Shown piece after piece: positions 9,263 to 19,506 of a stretch of 64,000 nucleotides of DNA (within the stretch, counting starts at the first letter, position 1; every line of letters starts with the position of its first letter). This DNA is from Oceanobacillus sp. Castelsardo (GTDB taxonomy: Bacteria; Bacillota; Bacilli; Bacillales; Amphibacillaceae). The stretch covers positions 186,001 through 250,000 of the forward strand of contig NZ_LYCS01000001.1 of the NCBI RefSeq assembly GCF_001659985.1. The letters run 5' to 3'. The position numbers were made by a program, and so were the translations under genes. The notes beneath the pieces are model-generated. The model saw only the letters and a program-made list of their open reading frames with translations. It did no database searches and was not told the DNA's origin.

Positions 9263-9291
9263 ATAATAAACCTTTAACAAAAAATTACCAA
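9263..9291 (-). promoter_or_regulatory. SigA-type promoter of the ProX-like gene
   Basis: On the minus strand, TTGGTA, 17 bp, TATTAT, about 65 bp before the start codon. A palindromic TGTATACA lies about 40 bp further upstream. Confidence 0.5.
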
Positions 9292-9448
9292 ACCGTTCAA
9301 TTTACTAATTCTGTTTAAATTATGTATACAGTTTGTATTGTATGAAAAAATACACCCTTATACTTAAAATTCCTTAAGATTATTTGAAATTACTTCCATT
9401 CCTAATTTATTTAAGCCTAACATCCTTGCATATCTTTCCCTAAAAAAA

Positions 9449-9485
9449 AAAGTGAAATCTGGGCCCTAACTCCAGATTTCACTTT
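9449..9485 (-). terminator. Intrinsic terminator of the LysM-GH18 gene
   Basis: Perfect 14-bp arms (AAAGTGAAATCTGG and its complement), followed on the minus strand by a run of ten T. A textbook terminator 34 bp past the stop. Confidence 0.9.
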
Positions 9486-9518
9486 GTTCTTTATAATAAC
9501 AGGACAGTTGTTCAAGGG

Positions 9519-10781
9519 TTACGTAACCCTTCTAATATTAAAAAACTTTCTTAGGAGCCAAACACCTTCTGGAAACTGTAGGCCAATTTGCCATGCTCCA
9601 ATTCCGAGAAGTCCATATTCGGTAACTAATTCCATCTTACTAGCCATACTGCGAGAATCCTCAAACCACACAACATGACTTTGACCAAGTTGATCAATGT
9701 AATAAAAATAAGGGGACTGATCGCTTTCAGAATACTGAATAGGAGTACCTTGGGTTGTGGCAATTTGAATGGCGCTTTGATTAGAAACTGCTCTAGCAAG
9801 CGTTCCCGGCTTATACGGCAAAATCCAGTCGTACCCATAAAGTGGGACGCCGAGAATAATTTTTCTACTGTTCATTTTTTCTAAAGCATATTCTATTGTT
9901 CTCCTCACATCGTTAATTGGTGCAACTGGTCCAGGTTCGCTACCTCTGTGATGCCAATCATAAGCCATAATAAAAATGATGTCTACCACAGAGCCAATAC
10001 CTCCATAGTCATACCCTCTTAACCATGGAATGTTATCGTTTGTTTTCGGAGGAACAGCAACTGTAAGTAAGAAGCCCTCGGAACCTAAGCGATTTTTAAG
10101 CTCACTTAAAAAAGTAGAAAACATGTCACGGTCTTGAGCCATAATTCCTTCAAAGTCGATATTTACACCCGCATAGCCCTTCATTGAAACGAGATTATAA
10201 ATGTTGTTAATTAAATTTTGTCTTACAGTAGGATTATTTAATACTTGACTAGCTAATATAGGGCTAAAGCCGGCCGATGTTAAATTGGTAATCGTTGCTA
10301 ACGGAGCTGTATGACGAACCCATGCCGTTTCTATTGCTTTAAGATCATCTATTTGACTAAGAGATCCGTCAATAGAAATATGATATTCAAAAAATGAATA
10401 GTACGTGGAATATGGAGCAAAATCATGAATGATTGCTTCGTCATGATTCGTACCTGTGATGTAGTTATAACTAAAAGTAGAAGCTGTATATGTTGGATGA
10501 TCAGGAATGACCACTTCCATTCCTGGTCGCAATTGATTTGGATCTACCCCCGGATTTGACTCTTTTAACCTATCTAAAGGAACATAAGCCATCTTGGCAA
10601 TACTGTATAAACTATCTCCTGGTTGAACAGTGTAAATAGTTTTATTGATTAATAAAGCTTGACCCGGTACAATATTCGGTGAAATCAAACCATTAACAAG
10701 CCTAAGCATATCCACGGATACATGATATTTTTGACTAATTCTATATAAAGAATCCCCAGGTTTTACTGAATAAACAAACAT
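9519..10781 (-). CDS. LysM-GH18 spore cortex-lytic enzyme (YaaH/SleL type)
   Basis: A 420-residue protein without a signal peptide. Two LysM repeats (residues 2-47 and 48-93; YSVKPGDSLYRIS and YTVQPGDSLYSIA) precede a GH18 catalytic domain (about 100-415). The catalytic motif appears as GVNIDFEG, with the acid Glu in DFE as in SleL/YaaH. Members are spore-coat N-acetylglucosaminidases that degrade cortex fragments during germination, and the length agrees (about 430). It is monocistronic with its own terminator. Its presence indicates a spore former. Confidence 0.9.
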   Translation of the reverse strand: MFVYSVKPGDSLYRISQKYHVSVDMLRLVNGLISPNIVPGQALLINKTIYTVQPGDSLYSIAKMAYVPLDRLKESNPGVDPNQLRPGMEVVIPDHPTYTASTFSYNYITGTNHDEAIIHDFAPYSTYYSFFEYHISIDGSLSQIDDLKAIETAWVRHTAPLATITNLTSAGFSPILASQVLNNPTVRQNLINNIYNLVSMKGYAGVNIDFEGIMAQDRDMFSTFLSELKNRLGSEGFLLTVAVPPKTNDNIPWLRGYDYGGIGSVVDIIFIMAYDWHHRGSEPGPVAPINDVRRTIEYALEKMNSRKIILGVPLYGYDWILPYKPGTLARAVSNQSAIQIATTQGTPIQYSESDQSPYFYYIDQLGQSHVVWFEDSRSMASKMELVTEYGLLGIGAWQIGLQFPEGVWLLRKFFNIRRVT

Positions 10782-10955
10782 TCTTATACCTCTCTTTCAT
10801 CGCTGAGAAGTTTTGTATAGCCTAAAGATTATTGAACCCATTAATCACTATATGGGAATTCACTAGATACGTGAAAAAAGAAAACTACCTTAACTAAAAA
10901 ACAGAAGTACCTGATTTTACTGGTACCCCTGTCGTTTGAATGAGTTTATATTCAA

Positions 10956-11681
10956 TTAAAACGGATTGGTTGCTATTAAGCTTGCTGTCTTCACATAAAT
11001 ACGTGGATGTAATTTTAATTGAGAAACGATGAATTCTGCTATGTCTTCTGGCTGCATATATTTTTCATCATTATTATCTTTTATCAGATTCAAATTCTCC
11101 GCAAGTTCTGTTGCAACTGTACTTGGAGTTAAGGCAGTCACACGAATATTATTTCTTCGTACCTCTTGTGCCAATGATTCCGTTAATCCAATTAATCCAA
11201 ATTTAGAAGCACTATATGCACTTGCCGTAGCTGCCCCACCTAACCCATTTGTAGATGAGATATTGATAATGTCTCCACTGTTTTTTTCTATTAATTGAGG
11301 AAGTACTGCTCTTGTTACATAATAGGTTCCCATTAAATTAACATCAATCGTTCTCTTCCACTCTTCTGGATCCATTTCTAAAAGTGTTTCAAATTTCCCA
11401 ATTCCCGCATTATTAATCAAAATATCAGCATTTCCTAATTCGGAAGTAACGTTCTGAACTGCTTGCTCTACTTCCTTTTGTGATGAAACATCAACCGCTG
11501 CATAAGCCGCTTTTGATCCTATGCTTTCGATTTCACTTGCCACTTTCTTTAAGTTAGCCTCTGTTCGTGCAAGTAAACCTATATGTACCCCTTCATTTGC
11601 TAGGGCTAGTGCAGCTGCCTTGCCAATTCCTTTACCAGCACCGGTTATAAATGCAACTTTACCATTCAATGATTGTACCAA
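10956..11681 (-). CDS. Short-chain dehydrogenase/reductase (FabG-like)
   Basis: About 241 residues with a classical SDR layout: [10 protein letters not shown] nucleotide loop (about residue 14), NNAGIG, catalytic Ser in NISSTNG and YSASK. It resembles Bacillus 3-oxoacyl-ACP-reductase-like proteins of unknown substrate. TTG 11681 is preferred as start because GGAG lies nine bases upstream and the product then begins MVQSLNGK, as in homologs I recall; the frame opens at TTG 11696. It lies 120 bp downstream of the TetR gene on the same strand, so they may be cotranscribed. Confidence 0.8.
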   Translation of the reverse strand: MVQSLNGKVAFITGAGKGIGKAAALALANEGVHIGLLARTEANLKKVASEIESIGSKAAYAAVDVSSQKEVEQAVQNVTSELGNADILINNAGIGKFETLLEMDPEEWKRTIDVNLMGTYYVTRAVLPQLIEKNSGDIINISSTNGLGGAATASAYSASKFGLIGLTESLAQEVRRNNIRVTALTPSTVATELAENLNLIKDNNDEKYMQPEDIAEFIVSQLKLHPRIYVKTASLIATNPF

Positions 11682-11801
11682 TATAAACAACTCCAATTCC
11701 TATAGTTTCTATCTTATTATGGAAAATACACCTAATATTATGCGCTTCTATCCTTAATTTTCAAACCACTCTCGTGCAATTCCAATTATAAGGTCCTATT
11801 A

Positions 11802-12419
11802 TTAATTCATATATAATCCACCAGTATATAATTTTGTTAAGGCATTCGCAATATTCTCGACTGAATCATTTATTCGATTGGTGACAAGGTCCCACATGAG
11901 CTGCTCATTCATATAAAACCAACCTTTTGCTATGAGTGAAGCGTCCATTTCTCTTTTGGCCAACCCCTTCTGTTGGACGGTGGTAATGTCCCGAGTTATT
12001 CCTGCGACAAACCGGTTACGGATTATGTTCCATTTTTCTCTAACAGTAGATGAAATTCCTATTGCTTCTTCTATAACAGCCATGATTTGTTTTTCTTCTA
12101 CCGCTGCAATTAAAAATTTCTCCACCTGGTTATGAATTAATGAGTAAGCCTCCTCCCTCGTTTCTGGAGAAAACGGAAGATTAGCAACCTCATACATTTT
12201 TTCCATCACATGGTCTATTAAATGAATAAAAAGTTCATCCTTATTTTTAAAATACACATATGCTGTGCCGTAACCGGTACGGGCTTGTTTATTAATCTGA
12301 GTCATTGTTGTTTTCTGAAATCCATTTCTTATAAATAAACATTTTCCAGAGGTTAGTAATCTCTCTCTTGTTTCCATTGCTTGCCGCTGACGCTTGGTTA
12401 AGTTATTCAATTGATCCAA
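11802..12419 (-). CDS. TetR-family repressor, candidate regulator of the kyn operon
   Basis: 205 residues. The N-terminal helix-turn-helix (about 15-65) carries TTMTQINKQARTGYGTAYVYF followed by NKDELF, typical of TetR; the rest is a ligand-binding helical domain. The TTG start at 12419 has GGAGGG upstream. It is divergent from kynU, and a perfect TGACAT-T-ATGTCA palindrome sits between them beside the kyn promoter. This makes it the natural repressor of tryptophan catabolism here (inference). The effector may be tryptophan, kynurenine or anthranilate. Confidence 0.8.
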   Translation of the reverse strand: MDQLNNLTKRQRQAMETRERLLTSGKCLFIRNGFQKTTMTQINKQARTGYGTAYVYFKNKDELFIHLIDHVMEKMYEVANLPFSPETREEAYSLIHNQVEKFLIAAVEEKQIMAVIEEAIGISSTVREKWNIIRNRFVAGITRDITTVQQKGLAKREMDASLIAKGWFYMNEQLMWDLVTNRINDSVENIANALTKLYTGGLYMN

Positions 12420-12507
12420 TTTGCTTTGCCCTCCAGTTTAATTAGAAAATTCAGATGAATTTATTATAACAAAGAAGTGCTCTACCTACATTCCGATTTT
12501 TATTCGT

Positions 12508-12520
12508 TGACATTATGTCA
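12508..12520. promoter_or_regulatory. Operator candidate for the kyn operon
   Basis: The perfect palindrome TGACATTATGTCA abuts the -35 box of the kynU promoter, 89 bp from the divergent TetR start. Confidence 0.45.
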
Positions 12521-12549
12521 TTGACAATGTATCAGAAGTGGATTATTAT
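12521..12549 (+). promoter_or_regulatory. SigA promoter of the kyn operon
   Basis: A perfect TTGACA, a 17-bp spacer, then TATTAT. Predicted transcription start is near 12556, some 30 bp before kynU. Confidence 0.7.
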
Positions 12550-12585
12550 AAGATTATTCAGAATATATTATAGGCGGTGGTCTGT

Positions 12586-13872
12586 TTGGGTAAAACAAAT
12601 GTAGATACATCAATTGAGTTTGCACGTCAGCTTGATAAAGAAGATGAGTTAAGCGTTTATCAACATGAATTCTATCGTCAATCAGATACGATTTATATGG
12701 ATGGCAATTCCTTGGGTCTTTTGTCAAGACGGGCTGAAAATTCCTTGTTTTATATGTTAGACAGTTGGAAAACTCAGGGGATTGATGGATGGACAAATGG
12801 GAAACATCCTTGGTTTTATTTATCAGAAAAGTTAGGAGAACAGAGTACCTATCTTGTTGGAGCTAAAAAAGAAGAAGTAATCATAACCGGATCAACAACA
12901 ATAAATCTCCATCAACTCCTGGCAACATTTTATAAACCAAATGGAAAACGGACAAAAATCTTAGCAGATGAATTGAATTTCCCTTCCGATATTTATGCAA
13001 TTAAAAGTCATCTAAAATTACGGGGCTTCAATCCTGAGGAACATCTTATTCTCGTAAAATCAAGAGATGGACATACGTTAGTTGAAGAAGATATTATCGA
13101 TTCGATGACAGATGAAGTCGCATTGGCTGTTTTCCCAAGTGTGATCTATCGAAGCGGACAATTGCTTGATATGAAGCGTATTACGGAAAAAGCACATCAG
13201 TTTGGAATTTTAGTAGGCTTTGATTTATGTCATTCGATTGGAGCAATTCCGCATTCATTGGATAAATGGGATGTTGATTTTGCGTTTTGGTGTACGTATA
13301 AATATGTAAATGGTGGCCCTGGTTCCCCTGCAGGAATCTATGTTAATGAAAAACATTTGCCAAAAGCTCCTGGTCTTGGTGGCTGGTTTGGCTCTGATAA
13401 AACAAAGCAGTTTGATATGGATTTAACGATGAATCCTTCTGAGACCGCTGGAGCACTCCAAATTGGAACACCCCATGTTTTAAGTGCTGCGCCATTACTT
13501 GGTTCATTGGAAATGTTTCAAGAAATAGGAATCGGAAAAATACGTTCCAAATCTCTTAAACTAACGGAATATATGATGGCATTAATCGATAAAACTTTAA
13601 TTGAATATGGATTCACTATAGCAAATCCAAAAGAAGACTATAGAAGAGGTGGACATATCTATTTGGAACATCCTGAAGCAGCCCGAATTTGTAAGACATT
13701 GAAACAAGAAAATATTATCCCAGATTTCCGTCCACCGTCTGGAATACGCTTAGCCCCTGCTGCACTTTATAATACGTTTGAAGATGTATGGCACGTTGTT
13801 CAAGTTTTAAATAAAATTATGAAGGAAGAAAGCTATAAGAAATTTGAAAACAAGCGTGAAGTTGTGTCTTAA
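12586..13872 (+). CDS. kynU: Kynureninase
   Basis: A PLP enzyme of about 428 residues that cleaves L-kynurenine to anthranilate and alanine. Fold-type I features include [18 protein letters not shown]-like phosphate contacts ([10 protein letters not shown]), the FDLCHSIG aspartate that pairs with the PLP ring, and [15 protein letters not shown], whose Lys binds PLP. Length matches bacterial KynU. The frame opens at GTG 12577, but TTG 12586 sits better behind AGGCGGTGG. It is the first gene of kynU-kynA-symporter-kynB, 58 bp before kynA. Confidence 0.95.
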   Translation: MGKTNVDTSIEFARQLDKEDELSVYQHEFYRQSDTIYMDGNSLGLLSRRAENSLFYMLDSWKTQGIDGWTNGKHPWFYLSEKLGEQSTYLVGAKKEEVIITGSTTINLHQLLATFYKPNGKRTKILADELNFPSDIYAIKSHLKLRGFNPEEHLILVKSRDGHTLVEEDIIDSMTDEVALAVFPSVIYRSGQLLDMKRITEKAHQFGILVGFDLCHSIGAIPHSLDKWDVDFAFWCTYKYVNGGPGSPAGIYVNEKHLPKAPGLGGWFGSDKTKQFDMDLTMNPSETAGALQIGTPHVLSAAPLLGSLEMFQEIGIGKIRSKSLKLTEYMMALIDKTLIEYGFTIANPKEDYRRGGHIYLEHPEAARICKTLKQENIIPDFRPPSGIRLAPAALYNTFEDVWHVVQVLNKIMKEESYKKFENKREVVS

Positions 13873-13929
13873 GGGTTAACAATAGGTTACATTGTATGCG
13901 CATACATTTAGAGGAGGGATTAGAATATA

Positions 13930-14763
13930 ATGACTAACTATACGAGGGAAGAAAAAGGCATTCATACGGATTTCCGAAATAATATGACGTATGCCGATTA
14001 TTTGCAGTTGGATGGCTTACTATCCAGTCAAAAACCCATTTCCAGCCATCATGATGAGCCGTTATTTATCATAATTCACCAAGTTCAAGAACTATGGATG
14101 AAACTAACTTTACACGAATTGAGAGCAGCTACAGTTGCTATTGATAATGGAGACATTCAACCCGCGTTTAAAATGCTTGCACGTGTTACCCGAATACAGT
14201 ATCAGTTAATTCAAGCATGGGAAGTACTATCCACGCTAACACCAGCAGAATATCTAGAGTTTCGCGATATACTTGGAAATGCATCAGGGTTTCAGTCCTA
14301 TCAATATCGATTGTTAGAATTTGCTCTTGGTTATAAGAAAGATGCTATTTTAAAAATTTATAAGAAGGATCAGAAAATATACGATATGTTACAAAAAGCT
14401 TTTTATCAACCAAGTATTTATGATGTCGCCATTAGAGCCTTAGACAGAGCGGGATTCGATATTCATTCTCAAGTTTTAAATCGAGATTACTCTAAGACAT
14501 ATGAAGCAGAAGCTAGTGTAAAGAATGCATGGAAAAAAGTATATGAAAATGCTTCAGATAACTGGGAACTATATCAATTGGCGGAAAAACTTGTTGACTT
14601 AGAAGATGCATTGTCACAGTGGCGGTTTCGTCATATGAAGACTGTGGAAAGAATTATTGGCCATAAAGTTGGTACTGGCGGATCATCAGGTGTAGGCTAT
14701 CTGAAAAACGTACTAGATCATCGGTTCTTCCCAGAGTTATGGGATGTTCGAACAGAATTTTAG
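13930..14763 (+). CDS. kynA: Tryptophan 2,3-dioxygenase
   Basis: A 277-residue heme dioxygenase opening the indole ring of L-tryptophan to N-formylkynurenine. The signatures are [12 protein letters not shown] near residue 20, [17 protein letters not shown] (about 43-59, substrate pocket), and [20 protein letters not shown] near residue 235, containing the proximal heme His. Length is typical for bacterial TDO. The ribosome site GAGGAGGG precedes ATG 13930. It is cotranscribed with kynU and the symporter (33 bp gap). Confidence 0.97.
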   Translation: MTNYTREEKGIHTDFRNNMTYADYLQLDGLLSSQKPISSHHDEPLFIIIHQVQELWMKLTLHELRAATVAIDNGDIQPAFKMLARVTRIQYQLIQAWEVLSTLTPAEYLEFRDILGNASGFQSYQYRLLEFALGYKKDAILKIYKKDQKIYDMLQKAFYQPSIYDVAIRALDRAGFDIHSQVLNRDYSKTYEAEASVKNAWKKVYENASDNWELYQLAEKLVDLEDALSQWRFRHMKTVERIIGHKVGTGGSSGVGYLKNVLDHRFFPELWDVRTEF

Positions 14764-14796
14764 TGCCTCTATCATCTATTTAAAAGGAGGATATAG

Positions 14797-16134
14797 ATGA
14801 ACAATAATCAGTGGTCATCTAAATTTGGGTTCATTATGTCGTCTGCAGGAGCAGCAATTGGCTTAGGTGCGATTTGGAAATTCCCGTATGTGACTGGCAC
14901 AAGTGGTGGTGGTGCCTTCTTCCTTATTTTTGTTATTTTTACGGTATTAATTGGCTTTCCACTATTAATCTCTGAATATATTATTGGGCGTGGATCTGGA
15001 AAGGAAGCCATTAGTGCCTATAAAAAACTTGCTCCAGACGGTTTTTGGGTATGGATTGGAAGATTTGGTGTTTTAGGCTGTTTTTTGCTGCTCTCTTTTT
15101 ATAGCGTTGTCGGTGGTTGGGTGTTGATTTACAGTGGGCTATCCATTTTTGGAGCGATAATTGGGGATGGAGTAAATTACCCAGAGTTATTCGGGATGGT
15201 AACTGGCACACCATGGATTACGTTTCTAGGCCTTGCTATTTTCACTCTAATTAATATTGCGGTTATTGCGTTAGGAGTCCAAAAAGGAATTGAGAAGGTA
15301 AATAAATATTTAATGCCTCTATTATTTATCTTTTTCATTATTCTAGTTGTTCGAGCAGTAACTTTAGAAGGTGCGATGAAGGGAATCCGTTTTTTCTTAG
15401 CGCCTGATTTTACCAATATTACTTCCGAGTCCATCCTTTATGCCCTTGGTCAGTCGTTTTTCGCCTTAGCAGTTGGGTTTTCGTGTATGGTGACCTATAG
15501 TTCTTATTTGAAAAAGGATATTAGCCTTTCCTTCTCTGCAGGATGGGTTGTTACAATGAATATCATCGTTTCTTTCTTGGCGGGGATTGCCATCTTTCCT
15601 GTTGTGTTTGCATTTGGATATGAACCAGCAGAGGGACCGGGGCTTTTGTTTATGGTACTCCCTCAAGCATTTGCTCAAATGCCATTTGGAGAAGTGTTTC
15701 TTAGTCTATTTCTTCTATTATTTCTCTTTGCTACTTTAACATCATCATTTAGTTTATATGAAATTATTGTCGCTGCATTTACAGCAGATGGAAAAAGAGA
15801 AAGAAAAAGTGTTACAAGTTTAAGTGGACTGATTATTTTTATTGCCGCAATCCCTGCTGCCTTATCATCAAGTTTATTCCAAAATGTGCTGATTTTTGAT
15901 AAAACAGTGTTTGATGCTACCGATTTCTTAGTTAGTAATCTTATGCTGCCACTTGGAAATTTATTGATCTCCATCTTTATCATTCATAGAATGGATCAAG
16001 CACTAGTCAAAGAAGAATTTCTACTCAGCAGCACCGTGAAACCAGAAATATACACGATATGGAGAAAATTAATGACATGGATTGTACCAGTCACCATTGT
16101 TATCGTGCTAATTAATACTTTAGGATTTATTTAA
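14797..16134 (+). CDS. Na+-dependent SNF-family symporter, probable tryptophan/kynurenine importer
   Basis: A 445-residue membrane protein with about 11-12 helices. SNF-family signatures: SAGAAIGLGAIWKFPYVTG in TM1 (unwound Na+/substrate site) and GGGAFFLIF in TM2. Bacterial relatives include LeuT, MhsT and TnaT, which carry hydrophobic or aromatic amino acids. Its position inside the kyn operon, with AGGAGG before ATG and a 27-bp gap to kynB, argues for tryptophan import (inference). Confidence 0.88.
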   Translation: MNNNQWSSKFGFIMSSAGAAIGLGAIWKFPYVTGTSGGGAFFLIFVIFTVLIGFPLLISEYIIGRGSGKEAISAYKKLAPDGFWVWIGRFGVLGCFLLLSFYSVVGGWVLIYSGLSIFGAIIGDGVNYPELFGMVTGTPWITFLGLAIFTLINIAVIALGVQKGIEKVNKYLMPLLFIFFIILVVRAVTLEGAMKGIRFFLAPDFTNITSESILYALGQSFFALAVGFSCMVTYSSYLKKDISLSFSAGWVVTMNIIVSFLAGIAIFPVVFAFGYEPAEGPGLLFMVLPQAFAQMPFGEVFLSLFLLLFLFATLTSSFSLYEIIVAAFTADGKRERKSVTSLSGLIIFIAAIPAALSSSLFQNVLIFDKTVFDATDFLVSNLMLPLGNLLISIFIIHRMDQALVKEEFLLSSTVKPEIYTIWRKLMTWIVPVTIVIVLINTLGFI

Positions 16135-16161
16135 AATAGAAGTTAAAGCAGGTGATTAATA

Positions 16162-16788
16162 ATGAAGAAGAAACAATGGATGGATATTTCGATGACGTTA
16201 ACAAATGATATCGGAACATGGCCTGGAGATACCCCCTTTACCTATCAGCTAAGCTTTACAAAAGAACAGACAAAATCAGTAAATATTGGAGAAATCTCTA
16301 CTAGTGTTCATACGGGTACCCATGTTGACGCTCCGTTTCATTATGATAATGCGGGGAAAAAGGTGCATGAGCTAGATATCTCCTTATTTGTTGGCACGAC
16401 GACAGTTGTTGATGTTCGAGGTCATACGATGATCGGTCGAAAAGAGCTTGAAGGATTTGATCTGGATGGAGTCAGTCGCCTCTTACTTCGCTCATTGGAC
16501 AGAAAAGATCAGCAGTTTCCAGAAAGTTTTCCTGTCTTACGAGAAGATATCGGTCCGTTTTTAAAGGAAAAAGGAATCCATTTAATTGGTACGGATTGCC
16601 CTTCCGTTGATCCTGTTGAAAGCAAGAGCTTAAGTGCCCATCATTCATTGCATCAGAACGGGGTATATATTTTAGAAAACTTAGTACTAAAACATGTGAA
16701 TCCAGGTAAATATGAGTTAATTGCATTACCTCTATCCATTTATGGAGGAGATGCAAGTCCGGTTCGGGCAGTTATTAGAGAGCTTTAA
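16162..16788 (+). CDS. kynB: Kynurenine formamidase (arylformamidase)
   Basis: 208 residues of the cyclase-like metal hydrolase family; hydrolyses N-formylkynurenine to kynurenine and formate. The metal motif HTGTHVDAPFH places His50, His54, Asp56 and His60, identical in numbering to structurally studied Bacillus KynB as I recall. GTDCPSVDP and SAHHSLHQNGVYI are further family motifs. It is last in the kyn operon and followed by a terminator. Together the three enzymes give anthranilate from tryptophan. Confidence 0.95.
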   Translation: MKKKQWMDISMTLTNDIGTWPGDTPFTYQLSFTKEQTKSVNIGEISTSVHTGTHVDAPFHYDNAGKKVHELDISLFVGTTTVVDVRGHTMIGRKELEGFDLDGVSRLLLRSLDRKDQQFPESFPVLREDIGPFLKEKGIHLIGTDCPSVDPVESKSLSAHHSLHQNGVYILENLVLKHVNPGKYELIALPLSIYGGDASPVRAVIREL

Positions 16789-16793
16789 ATATT

Positions 16794-16843
16794 AAAAAAC
16801 CTAACACATTCGCCCATTATATAGCAAATGTATTAGGTTTTTT
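16794..16843. terminator. Bidirectional terminator between kynB and the permease
   Basis: AAAAAACCTAACACATT pairs with its distal partner with one mismatch, with a T run on each strand. It separates the convergent kyn and anthranilate-degradation transcripts. Confidence 0.8.
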
Positions 16844-16908
16844 ATATTCTACTATTTTTATAACCTATGGTTGCCCATGGATAGTCCGTTCTCTCTTATT
16901 TGTTATTA

Positions 16909-18330
16909 TTACATATCTTGGACTTCATTTTGGTCATCTATGTCTAAGTCTCGTTTTTGATTTATATTTTTCCAAATAAAATAAGCAATTGTTATAAATA
17001 TGAGCCAAGGCACACCGACAATCAAAGTTGCTTTAAACTCTACAGAGAACCATGTGGAGACAACAACAGCCACTAGTAAAATAGCTCCCAAAATGGTTAA
17101 ATATGGATAGCCAATCATTCGTACAGGCAACTTTTTATTTCCGGATTGTTTCCATTTTTTCCTGAAAAATAAATGGGTAATAAAAATCATAAACCAAGTA
17201 AACATTGCTCCAAAACTTGATATGGATACCATTGTGCCAAAAGCTGTTTCTGGAGCAATAATGGTAATAACTGTAGCAATAGCAATTCCAATAACAGATA
17301 TAGCTAACGCTGTTGCTGGTACAGAATTTTTATTTAATTTCCCTAAGGCTTTTGGTGCAAATCCAGCACGAGATAACGAAAACATCATCCGTGTAGAAAT
17401 ATACAGTTGACTGTTCATGGCGGACAACGCGGCGACTAAAATAACAAAGTTCATCACACCTGCAGCTCCAGGGATACTTAGAATCTCCATTACTTTTACA
17501 AACGGACTCGTCTCTACACCAGCTGACCCCCAAGGTACGATTACTAGCATTAATGAAAGTGTTAAAATATAAAATAGAACAAGTCTTACAACTGCTGATT
17601 TTAAAGCAATTGGAACAGCTTTTTGAGGCTCTTTTGCTTCACCAGCGCTAACCGCTATCATTTCAATACTTAAATAACTAAACAAGGAAACGAAAATAGC
17701 AATCCACATTCCCCAAAACCCATTTGGAAAAAAACCTCCATCATTTGTATAGTTTTGAAAAGTAATTGCAGAAGAACTATCCGCACCAATGATTACATAA
17801 ACAGCCAAAAGGATAAATCCTACAATTGCGATAATTTTTATTAATGACAACCAGTATTCAACGGTCCCAAACACATTGACGCTTGTAACATTGACGTATA
17901 ATAATGCTGCTGAAAAAACAATAATCCAAACGAATCCAGGAACTGTCGGAAACCAATAACTCATATAAATCGCCACCGCTGTTACCTCTGTACCAATTGC
18001 CAGCACTAAACAGAACCAATAAGAATACCGAACTGCAAACCCTGCCCAAGGATTAATATAACTTTCTGCATAAGCCCCAAATGATCCCGATGTCGGGTGT
18101 GCAACAGTCATTTCCGCAAGACACCCCATTAACATTAATGCGATAAGAGCCCCTATTGCATAACTTAAAATAACGCTCGGTCCGGCTAATCCAATTGCTA
18201 ATCCACTTCCTAAAAATAGACCTGTCCCTATTGCTCCACCTATGGCAATCATCGTTAACTGTCTCGTAGTTAAGCCCTGTTGCAATCCTTTTTCTCTTTC
18301 AATGATTTGTTGCACTTTGTTTTTTTCCAA
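16909..18330 (-). CDS. APC-superfamily amino-acid permease (AAT type)
   Basis: About 473 residues, 12 hydrophobic helices. The first helix has MIAIGGAIGTGLFLGSG, the substrate-binding signature of amino-acid:H+ symporters. SIEMIAVSAGEAKEPQKAVP is the conserved loop near TM6-7. The frame opens at 18345, but TTG 18330 has a G-rich ribosome site. It is the distal minus-strand gene behind the ring-cleavage cluster, about 130 bp after the dioxygenase. It may import an aromatic amino acid or anthranilate-like compound; the substrate is inferred from context only. Confidence 0.85.
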   Translation of the reverse strand: MEKNKVQQIIEREKGLQQGLTTRQLTMIAIGGAIGTGLFLGSGLAIGLAGPSVILSYAIGALIALMLMGCLAEMTVAHPTSGSFGAYAESYINPWAGFAVRYSYWFCLVLAIGTEVTAVAIYMSYWFPTVPGFVWIIVFSAALLYVNVTSVNVFGTVEYWLSLIKIIAIVGFILLAVYVIIGADSSSAITFQNYTNDGGFFPNGFWGMWIAIFVSLFSYLSIEMIAVSAGEAKEPQKAVPIALKSAVVRLVLFYILTLSLMLVIVPWGSAGVETSPFVKVMEILSIPGAAGVMNFVILVAALSAMNSQLYISTRMMFSLSRAGFAPKALGKLNKNSVPATALAISVIGIAIATVITIIAPETAFGTMVSISSFGAMFTWFMIFITHLFFRKKWKQSGNKKLPVRMIGYPYLTILGAILLVAVVVSTWFSVEFKATLIVGVPWLIFITIAYFIWKNINQKRDLDIDDQNEVQDM

Positions 18331-18459
18331 TTTTCGCCCCCCCAAACTGAATTGGATTTTAATTTGCTTGCTGCAAGTATTTGATAATTACTATCACCTC
18401 CTATAAACAACTTAAGTGTAAGCGATATTTTTAATCTAAATAATTATTAAATTACCATC

Positions 18460-19380
18460 TTAGTTCGTGATGTTCTGAAATTTTTTTAAGGCATGTTCAA
18501 ATAAGGTTTTTTCATAAGCTGTCCCCCATGCCACATTATCAGCCCAATATCTAGGTTTCAAAGGGAATTCCTCATGCCATGGTCGCGGATTGAAATAGCC
18601 GAGTCCAGGAATTAACTGATCCATGTCTATAAATAATTCAACTAAATTACCATCTGGATCATGATGATAAGCTGCGATATTATGACCAGCTGTGTGTCTA
18701 GTCGGTCCCCAAACAACGGGGATGTTGTTTTTGGCTAGGATATCCAAGCTTCTGTATTGATGGCTGGCATCTCTAAGTTCAAAGGCCAGGTGATATAAAT
18801 TAGGGGATCCAATGTATTTCCCGAGGCTTGAAATATTAAGTACATGATGATCGGTATTACATGTTAAGAAATTGGCCCTCTCGCCAATTTTATCCGTGTA
18901 ATCAAACTTAAGAATATTTTGATAAAACTTTGCTGACTTTATAGAATCCATCGACCCTAATGCTAAATGTCCCAATTTATTTGGGGCAATTCCATGTTCT
19001 TTAAAACGCGGTGCAGGCATTTCCATATTTGTATATAGATGTATAATAAAACCATCGGGATCTTTTAACTCTAGCAATTCCGAAATACCTGGCCTGGCAT
19101 CGGATTTAAGTTCAACCGAAATACCTTGTTTTTGTAATTCTTTTTTAGCATCTTGAAGCAATACATCGCTATCTAATTGAAAACCGATGCATCGTAAATT
19201 ACTTTCATTAGAAGGGATTAAAACCATATTATGATGGTCAAGCCCTGTACTTAAATATCTTTTACCATCATCCCCTTCCTCTACTAATGAAAGCCCCATC
19301 ACCTCGGTGTAATAATGTTCCATTGCCTCGATATCCTTTGCAGCAAAATCAGCATAGCCCAGTTTACTAGGTTTTATCAT
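18460..19380 (-). CDS. Two-domain extradiol ring-cleavage dioxygenase (catechol 2,3-dioxygenase-like, VOC)
   Basis: 306 residues, two vicinal-oxygen-chelate domains (about 5-120 and 135-255). The expected Fe(II) ligands are visible: His138 in LGHLAL, His197 in YHLAFEL and Glu248 in LVELF. Active-site His/Tyr occur in GHNIAAYHHDPDG. It is a type I extradiol dioxygenase, but the substrate is unclear because the pathway already has a 3-hydroxyanthranilate dioxygenase. Catechol or an aminophenol is plausible. A 126-bp gap with a hairpin separates it from the decarboxylase gene, so its expression may differ from the rest. Confidence 0.85.
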   Translation of the reverse strand: MIKPSKLGYADFAAKDIEAMEHYYTEVMGLSLVEEGDDGKRYLSTGLDHHNMVLIPSNESNLRCIGFQLDSDVLLQDAKKELQKQGISVELKSDARPGISELLELKDPDGFIIHLYTNMEMPAPRFKEHGIAPNKLGHLALGSMDSIKSAKFYQNILKFDYTDKIGERANFLTCNTDHHVLNISSLGKYIGSPNLYHLAFELRDASHQYRSLDILAKNNIPVVWGPTRHTAGHNIAAYHHDPDGNLVELFIDMDQLIPGLGYFNPRPWHEEFPLKPRYWADNVAWGTAYEKTLFEHALKKFQNITN

Positions 19381-19414
19381 AATAAAAGTCCCCTTTTTAT
19401 CATTTTTCTAGAAA

Positions 19415-19452
19415 GCAAGGCATTCGCTATTAGGCTTTAGCGAATGCCTTGC
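19415..19452 (-). terminator. Intergenic stem-loop (attenuator or weak terminator)
   Basis: Perfect 15-bp arms (GCAAGGCATTCGCTA and complement) between decarboxylase and dioxygenase genes. On the minus strand only TTTCTAG follows, so termination would be partial. Confidence 0.5.
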
Positions 19453-19506
19453 GCGACTGTTGTTTTTCTTAAGTCCAAAAACGAGGCCGCCTAAAACAGA
19501 TTGGAT

